Source: Comamonas thiooxydans (GTDB lineage: Bacteria; Pseudomonadota; Gammaproteobacteria; Burkholderiales; Burkholderiaceae_C). From it: a stretch of 64,000 bases of DNA. Below, one piece after another: positions 41,270-50,064 of this stretch (position 1 is the stretch's first letter; each line of letters starts with the position of its first letter). The position numbers were made by a program, and so were the translations under genes. The notes under the pieces are model-generated. The model worked only from the letters and a program-made list of their open reading frames with translations. It searched no databases and had not been told where the DNA came from. The stretch is from the NCBI RefSeq assembly GCF_002157685.2, contig NZ_AP026738.1, positions 4,464,001 to 4,528,000 of the forward strand, read 5' to 3'.

Positions 41270-42319
41270 TCAGAAACGGTGACGGATACCCACCAGGGCG
41301 CTGGTGCCGGACTTGTTGGGAATGTCCATGCTCACGCGGTCATACATGGCCACGGCATAGACATCGGTGCGCTTGGACAGGAAATGGTCGTAGCCCAGGC
41401 TGACGGTGGTGCGTGTGCCGCTGACATTGCCCACTTCCGACTTGGTGCGTGCAGCCGCAGCCTTGAAGGTTCCAGGCGTGCCGCTGACGGGAATGTCCAG
41501 ACCCAGCGAGTAGGTGGTGTTCTCGCGATCCTGGACGTTGATCTTGGCCTGGCCGTAAGTGGCATAGAGCTTGGCCACGCTGAAGTCATAGCTGCCGCCC
41601 ACCATCCAGTTGCTCTTGGTCGGCATCACCGCCAGCGATACCGGGTTGTTGATCTGCGCGCGCTCATAGAAGGCGGTCAGGCTCAGCGGGCCGCCCGAGT
41701 ACATCAGGTTCAGGCCCACATTCTTCTTGCCTTTGTTGCCGCTGCTGGTCTGCTCGCCGAACTGGTAATGCACATTGGCCCTGAGGCCGCCAAAGCTGGG
41801 GGTCGAATACAGGATCTGGTTGCTCCAGCCGGTGTTGGATGCCGTGGTCAGGCTGTCCGCTCCCCAGGCTGCCGTCGTCATATTCGCATGCAACACCAGC
41901 GGCGAGACCGTGAAGGAATCGCCAAACGGATTGGTCAGCACCGTAGGCAGAAAGTTCGGCGCTAGGCCACGGCCCAGGCTGACACGGCCGAAACTGCCGG
42001 CCAGGCCCACATTGGCATCACGCGAGAAAAAGGGGTCGGCATCAAAGCGACCTGGGGTACCGGTATCGGCACGAAAAAAGCTGGTGATATTGAAGTCGGC
42101 CTTGAGACCGCCGCCCAGATCCTCCACGCCTTTCGCACCCCACCACGAAGTGGTCAGGCCGCCGGAGCCGACCGAAGCCACGCGTTCTTGCCCTGCCAGC
42201 TTCATGGAGCCCGCATAGCTATCGATGGTGCCTGTGAGCTGCACGGAACTCTGTGCCTGGGCCGACAGGCTGGCCGCAGCCAGGGCGATGGTGGTGAAGG
42301 TAGCGGCAAACGCTTTCAT
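41270..42319 (-). CDS. Outer-membrane porin, beta-proteobacterial trimeric type
   Basis: A 349-residue 16-strand porin of the Neisseria/Bordetella PorB type. MKAFAATFTTIALAAASLSA is the signal peptide, and the mature protein begins SSVQLTGTIDSYAGS. Strand and loop features: WWGAKGVEDLGGGLKADFNI, GLAGSFGRVSLGRG (loop 3 region) and a C-terminal Phe in VGIRHRF, which is needed for assembly. ATG 42319 has GAGAGG 8 nt upstream and replaces the longer frame. It is monocistronic. Confidence 0.95.
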   Translation of the reverse strand: MKAFAATFTTIALAAASLSAQAQSSVQLTGTIDSYAGSMKLAGQERVASVGSGGLTTSWWGAKGVEDLGGGLKADFNITSFFRADTGTPGRFDADPFFSRDANVGLAGSFGRVSLGRGLAPNFLPTVLTNPFGDSFTVSPLVLHANMTTAAWGADSLTTASNTGWSNQILYSTPSFGGLRANVHYQFGEQTSSGNKGKKNVGLNLMYSGGPLSLTAFYERAQINNPVSLAVMPTKSNWMVGGSYDFSVAKLYATYGQAKINVQDRENTTYSLGLDIPVSGTPGTFKAAAARTKSEVGNVSGTRTTVSLGYDHFLSKRTDVYAVAMYDRVSMDIPNKSGTSALVGIRHRF

Positions 42320-42390
42320 GGATGGTTTCCTCTCTAAAAAGTTTGAGACAAACCACCCATGCAAGAGTCAGGCCAGTTTTGTATACAAAA

Positions 42391-43611
42391 CTAGGACTTC
42401 AAACGGAAGCTGTCGGCCAGCTTGAGCATCATGAACAACCAGAGCGCGCCGCCCATGGCAATCAGCAGGCCTCCCACCAGGCCGATATGCGTCATGCCCC
42501 ATTGCTGGCTGACGATGCTGCCCAGCAGTGCGCCGCCGCCAATGCCGATATTGAAAATGCCCGAGAACATGGACATGGCCACATCGGTGGCATCGGGCGC
42601 CAGATTCAGCACCTTGGACTGCATGGACAGTGCAAAGCAGATCATGGCAATGCCCCAGACCGAGCTTTGCAGATACAGGCTCCAGACATGCGTGCTGCTC
42701 ATGACCAGCAGCAACAGACTCAGCGCCAGCACGCCGATGGACGCCAGCAGAAAGCCGCGCGGAAAGCGCAGACCAAACCAGCCGAACAGCACGCTGCCCA
42801 CAATGCCCATGCCGCCATACAGCAGCAGCACGGCCGTGGTCACATCGCCGGCGTGGCCGGCAATGTCCTGCACAAAAGGCTCGATATAGCTGTAGGCCGT
42901 GAACTGGCCGGTAATCACCAGCACCAGCAGCACATAGATGCCAACCAGGGCCGGGCGCCTGAACAGCATGGGCACACTGGACAGGGAGCCTGCGTTCTCG
43001 CTGGGCAGCCGAGGCAACAGCTTGCCCAGCACCAGCATCACCGCCGCCGCCACCGCGCCAATGGCCAGAAACGTCATGCGCCAGCCCAGCCATTCACCCA
43101 CGATGCGGCCCAGCGGAATACCCAGCACCATGGCCACGGAAGTACCTGTGGCCAGCAGGCTCAGCGCCATGGCCTTCTTGCCCGGAGGCGCCACCCGCAC
43201 GGCCAGCGACGCCGTGATGGACCAGAACACCGCATGCGACAGCGCAATGCCGATACGGCTGATGAGCAGGGACGCATAGCTCCAGGCCACACCCGAGAGC
43301 AGATGGCTGAGCACGAACACCGCGAACACGCCCATCAGCAGCTTGCGCCGCTCCATCTTGCGTGTAAGCAGCATGAAGGGCAGCGAGGCCAGCGCCACCA
43401 CCCAGGCATAAATGGTGAGCATCAGCCCCACCTGCTCCACCTGCATCCCGAAACTGGCGCCAATGCTGCTGAGCAGACCGACGGGCACGAACTCGCTGGT
43501 GTTGAAGACAAAAGCGCCCAGCGCCAGCGCAATCACGCTGAGCCAGGCCTGGGCGGGGGATCGGGCAGGAGATATCGAGGTGGAGATCGGAGAGGCTAGG
43601 GGCTCTGTCAT
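42391..43611 (-). CDS. MFS exporter (sugar/arabinose efflux SotB-like)
   Basis: A 406-residue major facilitator protein with twelve predicted helices. The first helices contain [20 protein letters not shown], and [20 protein letters not shown] with the MFS loop RKMERRKLL follows. The family (SotB/YdeA-like) exports sugars or drugs. The N-terminus before residue 64 of the open frame is not protein-like, so ATG 43611 is preferred. Gene order with a DUF2127 gene upstream suggests an operon, but no substrate is inferred. Confidence 0.85.
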   Translation of the reverse strand: MTEPLASPISTSISPARSPAQAWLSVIALALGAFVFNTSEFVPVGLLSSIGASFGMQVEQVGLMLTIYAWVVALASLPFMLLTRKMERRKLLMGVFAVFVLSHLLSGVAWSYASLLISRIGIALSHAVFWSITASLAVRVAPPGKKAMALSLLATGTSVAMVLGIPLGRIVGEWLGWRMTFLAIGAVAAAVMLVLGKLLPRLPSENAGSLSSVPMLFRRPALVGIYVLLVLVITGQFTAYSYIEPFVQDIAGHAGDVTTAVLLLYGGMGIVGSVLFGWFGLRFPRGFLLASIGVLALSLLLLVMSSTHVWSLYLQSSVWGIAMICFALSMQSKVLNLAPDATDVAMSMFSGIFNIGIGGGALLGSIVSQQWGMTHIGLVGGLLIAMGGALWLFMMLKLADSFRLKS

Positions 43612-43688
43612 GAATTTGCAGCTTGCTGCAACGCAGCATAAAGACCGAATTGTGCGCGCCCATGCGTCAAATAGGGCGTGCGGTCCGC

Positions 43689-44180
43689 TTATTCCGCAGC
43701 CGTTGCAGGGACGAGGACCTGCCTGCGCTTCTGAATGAGCCTGGCCAGCAGCACCAGAACCAGTGCAATATTGAAGGCCAGCACCAGCATCGCCTGCCAA
43801 CTGCTGCGATGCAGCAGATGGAGCAGCTCAAACGGCAGGTACACGGTGCTGGCCAGTACGCCGAACCACTCCCCCCAGGCCTTGTCCCGCCACAGCCCCC
43901 AGGCCTCGATGAAGCGCACAGCCGCATAGAGACAGCCGAGCAACACCAATGTACTGACGGGCGTGACGTTGAGGGCATCTGCGGCGTGCAGCAGCAGGGC
44001 CGGATAGCGTTGCTGAGGCGACAGGCCCATATGGCCGATCAACTCCAGCACCAGCCGGTGGATATCATGGTGCAGCAGACTCAGCACGCCCCACAACCCC
44101 AATAGCGCCGCAACGCCTTTGGTGGCCTCGAACACGGCCATGGCCTTGACCGCAGTGCGCAGTGACGACTGTGAACTCAT
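43689..44180 (-). CDS. DUF2127 membrane protein
   Basis: A 163-residue inner-membrane protein with four helices. [40 protein letters not shown] and [20 protein letters not shown] are typical of the DUF2127 family. ATG 44180 is chosen over 44207. The function of the family is unknown. It precedes the MFS gene on the same strand at 77 bp. Confidence 0.82.
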   Translation of the reverse strand: MSSQSSLRTAVKAMAVFEATKGVAALLGLWGVLSLLHHDIHRLVLELIGHMGLSPQQRYPALLLHAADALNVTPVSTLVLLGCLYAAVRFIEAWGLWRDKAWGEWFGVLASTVYLPFELLHLLHRSSWQAMLVLAFNIALVLVLLARLIQKRRQVLVPATAAE

Positions 44181-44332
44181 GGGCGTTTCCGTCGCTGAAA
44201 GCACCACTATAGAAACAACTGCCGGATAGCGCTCGCGCTTACCTTATGCAGACACGCACCGCCATCCGCGGCAGCTCAAGTGCCCCGGGCGCTTGCGCCC
44301 CAGGTAAAGCGCAGACCCAAGCTGCCGCAGAA

Positions 44333-44992
44333 TCAATAGGCCACCGTGAAGCGCTCACGCACATGGAGGCCCTGCTCCAGTGTATCGATCAGCGCCACGG
44401 CCAGATCCTGCACCGAAATATCGCCAGGCTGACCATCAGCCTGCACCAAAGGTTCATCCTTGCCCGTGCGGTACTGACCGGTTCGCCCCCTGGACTGCGC
44501 ATCGGAGCCGCCATGGAAGCCCACGGCCGGGCTCAGCATGGTCCAGTCCAGAGCGGCCTCCTTTTGCAGCTCGGCAAACATGTCGCGCGCCGCCGAGGCG
44601 CCGGGCTTGATGAAGGCCGGAAAATCGGGCGAATCCACTAGTTGCTGACCATTCACATACAGACTGCCGGCTCCGCCCACGACCAGATAACGCTTGATGC
44701 CCGCAGCCTTGACACCTTGCACGATGGCACGCGATCCCTGCATGAAATCGTCATAGATATTGGGATTGCTCCAGCCTGCGTTATAGGCGCTGACCACGGC
44801 ATCGCAGCCGGTCACGGCGCGCTGCACCTCGTCGGCATTGAGCACGTCAGCCTTGACGAACTGCACATGTTCGCGCGCTGCAGCGGCCTCGGGCTTGCGT
44901 ACCAGGGCCACGACTTCATGACCGCGACGCAGCAACTCATCCAGCAATCCGGCACCGACAAAACCCGTGGCGCCAATCAATGCAACTTTCAT
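44333..44992 (-). CDS. NAD(P)-dependent oxidoreductase, NmrA/YwnB-like
   Basis: A 219-residue Rossmann-fold protein. VALIGATGFVGAGLLDELLR (3-22) is the nucleotide-binding motif. VKADVLNADEVQRAVTGCDA and LVVGGAGSLYVNG follow. Such atypical short-chain proteins reduce small carbonyls or act as redox sensors. It is divergent from a LysR gene (45100) with a 107-bp spacer, which suggests inducible expression, perhaps by electrophiles or aldehydes. Confidence 0.88.
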   Translation of the reverse strand: MKVALIGATGFVGAGLLDELLRRGHEVVALVRKPEAAAAREHVQFVKADVLNADEVQRAVTGCDAVVSAYNAGWSNPNIYDDFMQGSRAIVQGVKAAGIKRYLVVGGAGSLYVNGQQLVDSPDFPAFIKPGASAARDMFAELQKEAALDWTMLSPAVGFHGGSDAQSRGRTGQYRTGKDEPLVQADGQPGDISVQDLAVALIDTLEQGLHVRERFTVAY

Positions 44993-45099
44993 GAAAAACT
45001 CCTTGTATCTTCAACAGGGCTAAAGATTAATCGGCATTAATTGCGAGAAAAACCCCTTTCAGCCACCATGACCTTGAAGTAGCACTTCAAAATAGCCCC

Positions 45100-46011
45100 A
45101 TGGAAGATTTCAGACGCATGGCCATTTTTGCCGCCGTGGTGGAGCGCGGCAGCATGAGCGCAGCCGCCCGCCAGCTCGACATGACGCCCTCGGCGGTCAG
45201 CCAGCATATCCGTCAGCTGGAGCACGATGCTGACTTGACGCTGCTGCACCGCTCCACGCGCCAGCTCACGCTGACGGATGCCGGCCAGCGCTTCTACATA
45301 CAGTGCGCCGCCATGTGCGAGGCCGCCAGCCGAGCCCGCGCCGAGCTGGCCGCCGAGCATCAGCGCCCCAGCGGCGAGCTGCGTCTGGCCGCCCCGGCCG
45401 GCTTTACCCAGCATGCGGCCCCGGCGCTGGGCAAGTGGCTGTCCATGCACCCTGAGCTACGGCTGCGCCTGCTGATGGATGACGCTCCCATAGACCTGAT
45501 CCAGGCGCGCGTGGATCTGGCGCTGCGCTTCGGTAATCTGCAGGATTCCAGCTGGGTGGCCCGCCACCTGGGACGCAGCGCCACCGTGCTCTGCGCCTCG
45601 CCGCATTGGATCAAGGCCAACGGCAGCACGCCTCGACACCCCAGCGAGCTGGCACATCTGCCTTGGCTGGACATGAGCCGCAGTGACGATCCTCAGGCCG
45701 ACTTTCTGTGGCGTCAGCAGGGCACGGCGCAGGAGTACCGGCTGCAGGTGCGGCCGCTCATGGTCAGCAACCATCGCGGCGCGGTGCAGCAGTTCTGCGA
45801 AGCGGGCCTGGGGCTTGCCCTGCTCTCGGCCCATGACGTGGCGGCAAGTCTGGAGACGGGCAGCCTAGTGCGCCTGCTACCTGACTGGGATATGGGCATG
45901 CTGGATATCTGGGCTGTCACCGCCAGCCGCGACAGCCTGCCCGCCAAGGTGCGCGAGGCCATCGAGGTGCTGCGCCAGTATTTTGCGCAGCTCCGGGGCA
46001 TGCAGAGCTAG
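45100..46011 (+). CDS. LysR-family transcriptional regulator
   Basis: A 303-residue LysR protein: FRRMAIFAAVVERGSMSAAA, RQLDMTPSAVSQHIRQLEHD and ADLTLLHRSTRQLTLTDAG form the winged helix, with a CrgA/AaeR-like effector domain after residue 90 (LRLAAPAGFTQHAAPALGKW). It is divergent from the NAD(P)-dependent oxidoreductase, which is its probable target. Confidence 0.92.
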   Translation: MEDFRRMAIFAAVVERGSMSAAARQLDMTPSAVSQHIRQLEHDADLTLLHRSTRQLTLTDAGQRFYIQCAAMCEAASRARAELAAEHQRPSGELRLAAPAGFTQHAAPALGKWLSMHPELRLRLLMDDAPIDLIQARVDLALRFGNLQDSSWVARHLGRSATVLCASPHWIKANGSTPRHPSELAHLPWLDMSRSDDPQADFLWRQQGTAQEYRLQVRPLMVSNHRGAVQQFCEAGLGLALLSAHDVAASLETGSLVRLLPDWDMGMLDIWAVTASRDSLPAKVREAIEVLRQYFAQLRGMQS

Positions 46012-46154
46012 CGCAATCCTTTCGCGTGCAATGCCCCAGCCAGCAACCATCCATGCCTGCCCCAAAGGCCGAAAGCAAAAAAGCCTGCAAATGCGAGGCA
46101 TCCGCAGGCTTTGCAAAACAGGCCACACCACATGGCCCGGTGCACTCAAGGCAA

Positions 46155-47291
46155 TCAGTTCAGGTCGATAGGCATCTTGTTGCCGTTCACATAGCGGCTC
46201 AGCGTATAGCTGGGGTTCTTCATCTCGCCATTCTTCTCGAACTGGATCTTGGAGGTCACACCCGAATAGTCGGACTTCTGCAGGAAGGGGATATAGACCT
46301 TGGGGTCCCATGAATTGGCACGCTTCATGGCGTCGGCCAGCAGCATGGTGCCGTCATAGAAATAGGGGCTGTAGACCTGGAACTGGCCGGGATACTTGGC
46401 GTCATAGCGCTTCTTCCACTCCGTGCCGCCAGGCATCTTGGCAATGGAGGCTCCGCCATCGGCGCAGACCACGTTCTCCAGCGGCTTGGCGCCGGCAGCC
46501 ACCTTGGCCAGCTCGGTCACGCAAATGCCGTCACCGCCGAACATCTTGACGTCGTTCATGCCCAGCTGGGCCATCTGGCGCAGCATGGGGCCGGCCTGGC
46601 CGTACATGCCGCCGTAGAAGATGGCATCGGGTTTCTTGGCCTTGATGGAGGTCAGAATGGCCATGAAGTCCGTGGCCTTGTCGTTGGTGAACTCGTTGGC
46701 CACGATCTTGATGCCGTGCTTTGCGGCATCCTTCTTGAACACATTGGCCAGGCCCTGGCCGTAGGCCGTGCGGTCGTCGATCACGGCCACGTTCTTGAGC
46801 TTGAGATTCTTGGCCGCATAGCTGGCCAGCGCCGCACCCAGGGCGTTGTCGTTGGCAATCACGCGGTAGGTGGTGTTCCAGCCGGGCTTGGTCAGGTCGG
46901 GATTGGTCGCAGCGCCCGTGATCATGGGAATGCCGCAGTCCTGGAAGACCTTGGAAGAAGGAATCGCCACACCGGAGTTCACAAAGGCCACTGCACCGGC
47001 CACCTTGTCATCGCACAGTTTTTGCGAAGCTGCCGTGCCCTGCTTGGGATCGGCCACATCGTCTTCGGCCACCAGCACGAACTTGACCTTCTTGCCGCCG
47101 ATTTCCATGCCCTTGGCGTTCAGGTCCTCAATGGCCATGCGCACGCCGTTTTCATCGTCCTTGCCGAAGTGAGCCTGAGGGCCGGAGGTCGGGCCGATAT
47201 GGCCGATCTTGATGATCTGCTCCTGGGCCATCACGCCCCCTGCCATACCTGCTACGACTGTCGCGATACACAACTTGCCAAAATTCTTCAT
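46155..47291 (-). CDS. Branched-chain amino acid ABC transporter binding protein (LivK-like)
   Basis: A 378-residue periplasmic binding protein. MKNFGKLCIATVVAGMAGGV is the signal peptide; KIGHIGPTSGPQAHFGKDDE, NGVRMAIEDLNAKGMEIGGK and DDKVAGAVAFVNSGVAIPSS are LivJ/LivK patterns. ATG 47291 with GGAG 6 nt upstream is preferred. No permease or ATPase genes follow, so it must use a transporter encoded elsewhere; the ligand might be an amino acid or another small acid. A G/C-rich A-run hairpin (around 46075-46115) lies after the stop. Confidence 0.9.
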   Translation of the reverse strand: MKNFGKLCIATVVAGMAGGVMAQEQIIKIGHIGPTSGPQAHFGKDDENGVRMAIEDLNAKGMEIGGKKVKFVLVAEDDVADPKQGTAASQKLCDDKVAGAVAFVNSGVAIPSSKVFQDCGIPMITGAATNPDLTKPGWNTTYRVIANDNALGAALASYAAKNLKLKNVAVIDDRTAYGQGLANVFKKDAAKHGIKIVANEFTNDKATDFMAILTSIKAKKPDAIFYGGMYGQAGPMLRQMAQLGMNDVKMFGGDGICVTELAKVAAGAKPLENVVCADGGASIAKMPGGTEWKKRYDAKYPGQFQVYSPYFYDGTMLLADAMKRANSWDPKVYIPFLQKSDYSGVTSKIQFEKNGEMKNPSYTLSRYVNGNKMPIDLN

Positions 47292-47531
47292 TGCGCACTC
47301 CACTCGGTTGAGACAAGACGCAACCTTATGCCCCGCGACAGGCAATTGGCAATGAGGCAATCACATAGGTGCAGCGAGTGCTACACCGGCACAACAATCA
47401 GTGTTTTCAGGGATCGGCAAGCGCCCCGGGCTGTGCTGGAAAAACCCGCCGCACGCCCTTGCTCGCGAAATGGCAGCAGCGCCAAAGAAAAACGCCCCAG
47501 ACTGGGGCGTTCCTTCATCGACACCTGCCGC

Positions 47532-48074
47532 TCAGGCAGCCTTGGCCTGCAGGAGCGCATCCACCTTGGCATGCTGGTCCAGCGTGCTCAGGCAGGCATG
47601 GGCCACTTCCACGCCCTTCTTCACGAAGTGCTGGCGGAAGAACTCCACATGATCGCCATGCTCGTGAAAGTCGCGCGGCGTCAGCACGGCGGAGAACACG
47701 GGCACTTCGGAGTCCATCTGCACGCGCATCAGGCCGTCGATCACGGCCGTGGTCACGAATTCGTGGCGATAGATGCCGCCGTTGACGATCAGTGCCGTGG
47801 CGATCACTGCATCGAAACGACCGCTTTGCGCCAGCTTCTTGGCCAGCAGCGGGATTTCAAAGGCACCGGGCACGCTGAAATGTGTGATGTTGCCTGCCTG
47901 CACGCCCTGTGCCTGGAGTTCGGCCTGGGCCGCATCGCGGGCCTGGTAGACCACTTCGGTGTGCCAGCTGGCGCTGATGATGGCAATGCGGCTGCGGCCG
48001 GCCACAGCCTTCCAGGGCGTACCCTCGGAAGTCGCGTGAGTGGCAAAGTTCATGGAGATGGGGGTCTGATTCAT
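47532..48074 (-). CDS. ribH: 6,7-dimethyl-8-ribityllumazine synthase, RibH2 type
   Basis: Makes lumazine from 5-amino-6-ribitylaminouracil and dihydroxybutanone phosphate, the penultimate riboflavin step. The 180-residue protein has SRIAIISASWHTEVVYQA, HFSVPGAFEIPLLAKKLAQ, ALIVNGGIYRHEFVTTAVI and VPVFSAVLTPRDFHEHGDH, with the catalytic His region, and it resembles the decameric RibH2 of Brucella more than the classical RibH. An FMN riboswitch lies directly upstream, so it is controlled separately from the main rib operon, which is not here. Confidence 0.92.
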   Translation of the reverse strand: MNQTPISMNFATHATSEGTPWKAVAGRSRIAIISASWHTEVVYQARDAAQAELQAQGVQAGNITHFSVPGAFEIPLLAKKLAQSGRFDAVIATALIVNGGIYRHEFVTTAVIDGLMRVQMDSEVPVFSAVLTPRDFHEHGDHVEFFRQHFVKKGVEVAHACLSTLDQHAKVDALLQAKAA

Positions 48075-48170
48075 GGTGGTATTTCCAGAAAATTCCAATG
48101 AATCAGGGCGTGCGCTAATACACCCGCCCATGCGGCAGCGACAGCTGCATCACGGACCGATGCTGCGCGA

Positions 48171-48332
48171 TCTCTTTCATCCGGACTATGACCGTCGGCT
48201 CTGGCATCTCACCAGATCTGCTGACCCTGCTGGCTCTGGCGAGACTGCAGGCGCTCGCGGGCTGCTGCAGTCAATGCAAGGCATTGCCACAGATACCGCC
48301 GGTGGGGAATTGCACCCCGCCCTGAGAACGCT
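48171..48332 (-). promoter_or_regulatory. FMN riboswitch (RFN element)
   Basis: On the minus strand the conserved RFN blocks appear in order: CTCAGGGCGGGGTGCAATTC (from 48325), CCCACCGGCGGTAT, a long variable stem, GGTCAGCAGATCTGGTGAGA, then CCGACGGTCATAGTCCGGAT and GAAAGAGA, ending near 48171. It is about 160 nt and lies 100 nt before the RibH2 gene, which it should repress when FMN is bound. The region between holds stems that could sequester translation. Confidence 0.95.
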
Positions 48333-48578
48333 GCTTTGCGGTGAACCTGGATTCACCACAAGACGAAGTCATTCTAGCGACGCTTTGGCAGCGCTTTTGG
48401 CAAAAGGGTCACTATGGTGTCAATCTGAAAAATCAAGAAAAAACCACCCTTAACGCACAGCCACAAAGCGAAACGAGCTCTCATTTGATGAGCATACAGC
48501 GTCGTGAAGTCAACCTGGAATAGCCGCCGGACGTTAAGAGCACAGGGCATTGCGCCCCCACACCTCACCAGACACGCC
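48333..48578. other. Intergenic region upstream of the FMN riboswitch
   Basis: No gene is supported here. The minus-strand TAGAAT near 48376 could be the -10 box of the riboswitch promoter, but no good -35 box was found. A stretch of A-runs (48425-48460) and the start region of the lipoprotein gene on the plus strand fill the rest. Confidence 0.4.
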
Positions 48579-49166
48579 ATGAAACCATCCCTGCAGGCAT
48601 TGATGTCCACCTCCACACGCTGGGCCAGCATGGGGGCTTTGGCCGTGCTGTGCACAGCCTGCGCGGTTCCCGGCGAGTATGACTCTGGCTATGGCGGCGG
48701 CTACGGTGGCAGCTATGGCTCCACCACCATCTACAGCACCCAGCCCGCCTATCCGGCCTATCCCGCCTACCCTGTGTACCAGGGCCAGGACCGCAATGAC
48801 TGGGCATGGCGCGAACGTGAGCGCCGTCAATGGGAGCGCCAGCGCGAGCTGGAACGCGATCGCGCCCAGAACATGCGCGATCGCGAGCAATGGCAACGTC
48901 AGATGGAACGCGACCGGGATCAGCAGCGTCGCGAATGGGATCGTCAGCAGTCTCAGAATCGTCGCGATCAGGACCAGATGCGCCGCCAGCAGGAGCGCGA
49001 GCAGCAACAGCAATCGCAGCAACGCGAGCGTGACCGCATGCAGGCCGAACGCGATCGCCAGCAACAGGCCCGCGACCGCCAGCAGCAAGACCGCGATCAG
49101 CGCCAGCAGCAACGCCAGCGCGAAGGTCAGCAACAGGGCTTTCCTCCTCGCGGTGACTGGCGCTGA
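48579..49166 (+). CDS. Lipoprotein with highly charged Arg/Gln-rich tail
   Basis: A 195-residue protein. MGALAVLCTACAVPG has a lipobox (LCTAC), so it should be an outer-membrane or periplasmic lipoprotein. A Gly/Tyr/Ser/Pro-rich segment follows (GYGGGYGGSYGSTTIYSTQP; AYPAYPAYPVY). Residues about 75-190 are made of R, Q, D, E and W only, with RDRQQQ-type repeats, probably one long charged helix that reaches to the peptidoglycan. ATG 48579 has no good ribosome site, so an ATG at 48603 is an alternative. No family recognised. Confidence 0.72.
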   Translation: MKPSLQALMSTSTRWASMGALAVLCTACAVPGEYDSGYGGGYGGSYGSTTIYSTQPAYPAYPAYPVYQGQDRNDWAWRERERRQWERQRELERDRAQNMRDREQWQRQMERDRDQQRREWDRQQSQNRRDQDQMRRQQEREQQQQSQQRERDRMQAERDRQQQARDRQQQDRDQRQQQRQREGQQQGFPPRGDWR

Positions 49167-49253
49167 CCGGATGCTGCAGCACGGCACCGCTTCTGCTTTT
49201 CCTGCCGCCACCTCATAATTTGCAGGCACTCAAACGCCTTTGAAGGAGCGGTC

Positions 49254-49937
49254 ATGCCAGAGCCCCTATCTCCCGCCGTCACCATGCGCAAGCTGCCGCT
49301 GGGCTTGCTGCTGGGCTGGGCGCTGATCGCAGGCTCGGCCCAGGCTCAGGTCATGCGCTGTGTCGATGCCAAGACCGGCGAGGTGACCTATACCAATGGC
49401 CGCTGCATCTCGGGCGAAATGAGCACGCAGATTCAGGCGGCACAAAGCGCCGAGGAAATTGCGGCCGAGCGTGCCAATGCCAGCCAGGCGCGGGAGCGCA
49501 GCAAGGCCCAGATGGCGCGCGACGATGCCCAGCGCCGTCAGCGTGAAGAGCAGGAGCGCAAGGAACGCGAGGCCGCAGACAGAGCCCAGGCCCGGGCCGG
49601 GGCCAATCTGGAAAACACGCCCGCCTGCCGCCAGGCCCGCGAGCGCTACAACGCGATACTGGCCGAAGCCAGCCCCGACCCAGCCACCTGGGGAGAGCGC
49701 AGCCAGGCGGCCCAGGCCCAGATGGAGATGAGCTGCCTGGGCGCAGCTGCCTACCAGCAGCTGCAGCAAAGCCGGGCGCTGCAGCCCAATGCCATCAACC
49801 GCCCGCAGTGGGGCTATGGCCATCCCAACCGCTACCCGCCGGCACGTCCCACGCCATCGCAGCCGCCCGCCAAGATCGTCAACTGCAATGTCTTCCGCTG
49901 CTATGACAACCGCGGCGGCGTTCATCCGATACCGTAA
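49254..49937 (+). CDS. Exported DUF4124-like coiled-coil protein
   Basis: A 227-residue protein with GAAGGAG before its ATG. RKLPLGLLLGWALIAGSAQA is the signal peptide; VMRCVDAKTGEVTYTNGRC is the DUF4124-type two-Cys start; a charged helix rich in A, E, R and Q follows (about 60-125); CRQARERYNAILAEASPDP and a Pro-rich end with CNVFRCYDN complete it. Such proteins are periplasmic and of unknown role. It lies 87 bp after a charged lipoprotein gene and may share its transcript. Confidence 0.82.
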   Translation: MPEPLSPAVTMRKLPLGLLLGWALIAGSAQAQVMRCVDAKTGEVTYTNGRCISGEMSTQIQAAQSAEEIAAERANASQARERSKAQMARDDAQRRQREEQERKEREAADRAQARAGANLENTPACRQARERYNAILAEASPDPATWGERSQAAQAQMEMSCLGAAAYQQLQQSRALQPNAINRPQWGYGHPNRYPPARPTPSQPPAKIVNCNVFRCYDNRGGVHPIP

Positions 49938-50010
49938 TCCCCCTGAGGCGCTGTGCGCCTTCCCCCTGGGGACAACAGCTTCGCTGCGTGGCGACGCTTG
50001 CTTACTTGCT
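49938..50010. repeat. REP-like element, copy 2
   Basis: CCCCCTGAGGCGCTGTGCGC followed by CTTCCCCCTGGGGACAACAG and TTCGCTGCGTGGCGACG. It matches the element at 38505-38640 in order and spacing, with a shorter first stem. It lies between converging genes. Confidence 0.65.
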
Positions 50011-50064
50011 TGCTGCCCATTGCCTGGTCCCGCGATTTTTTGAGGGCCGTGCTTTTTGCCCTGC

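Noticed and set aside
42322..43599. Long plus-strand frame opposite the MFS gene
   Set aside because: It is Gln/His/Arg-rich shadow coding of a membrane protein; the MFS reading has clear helices and motifs.
48830..49135. Repeats that could suggest a CRISPR or tandem array
   Set aside because: They are imperfect codon repeats for R, Q, D and E inside a lipoprotein gene, with no spacer structure. No CRISPR array was found in the window.
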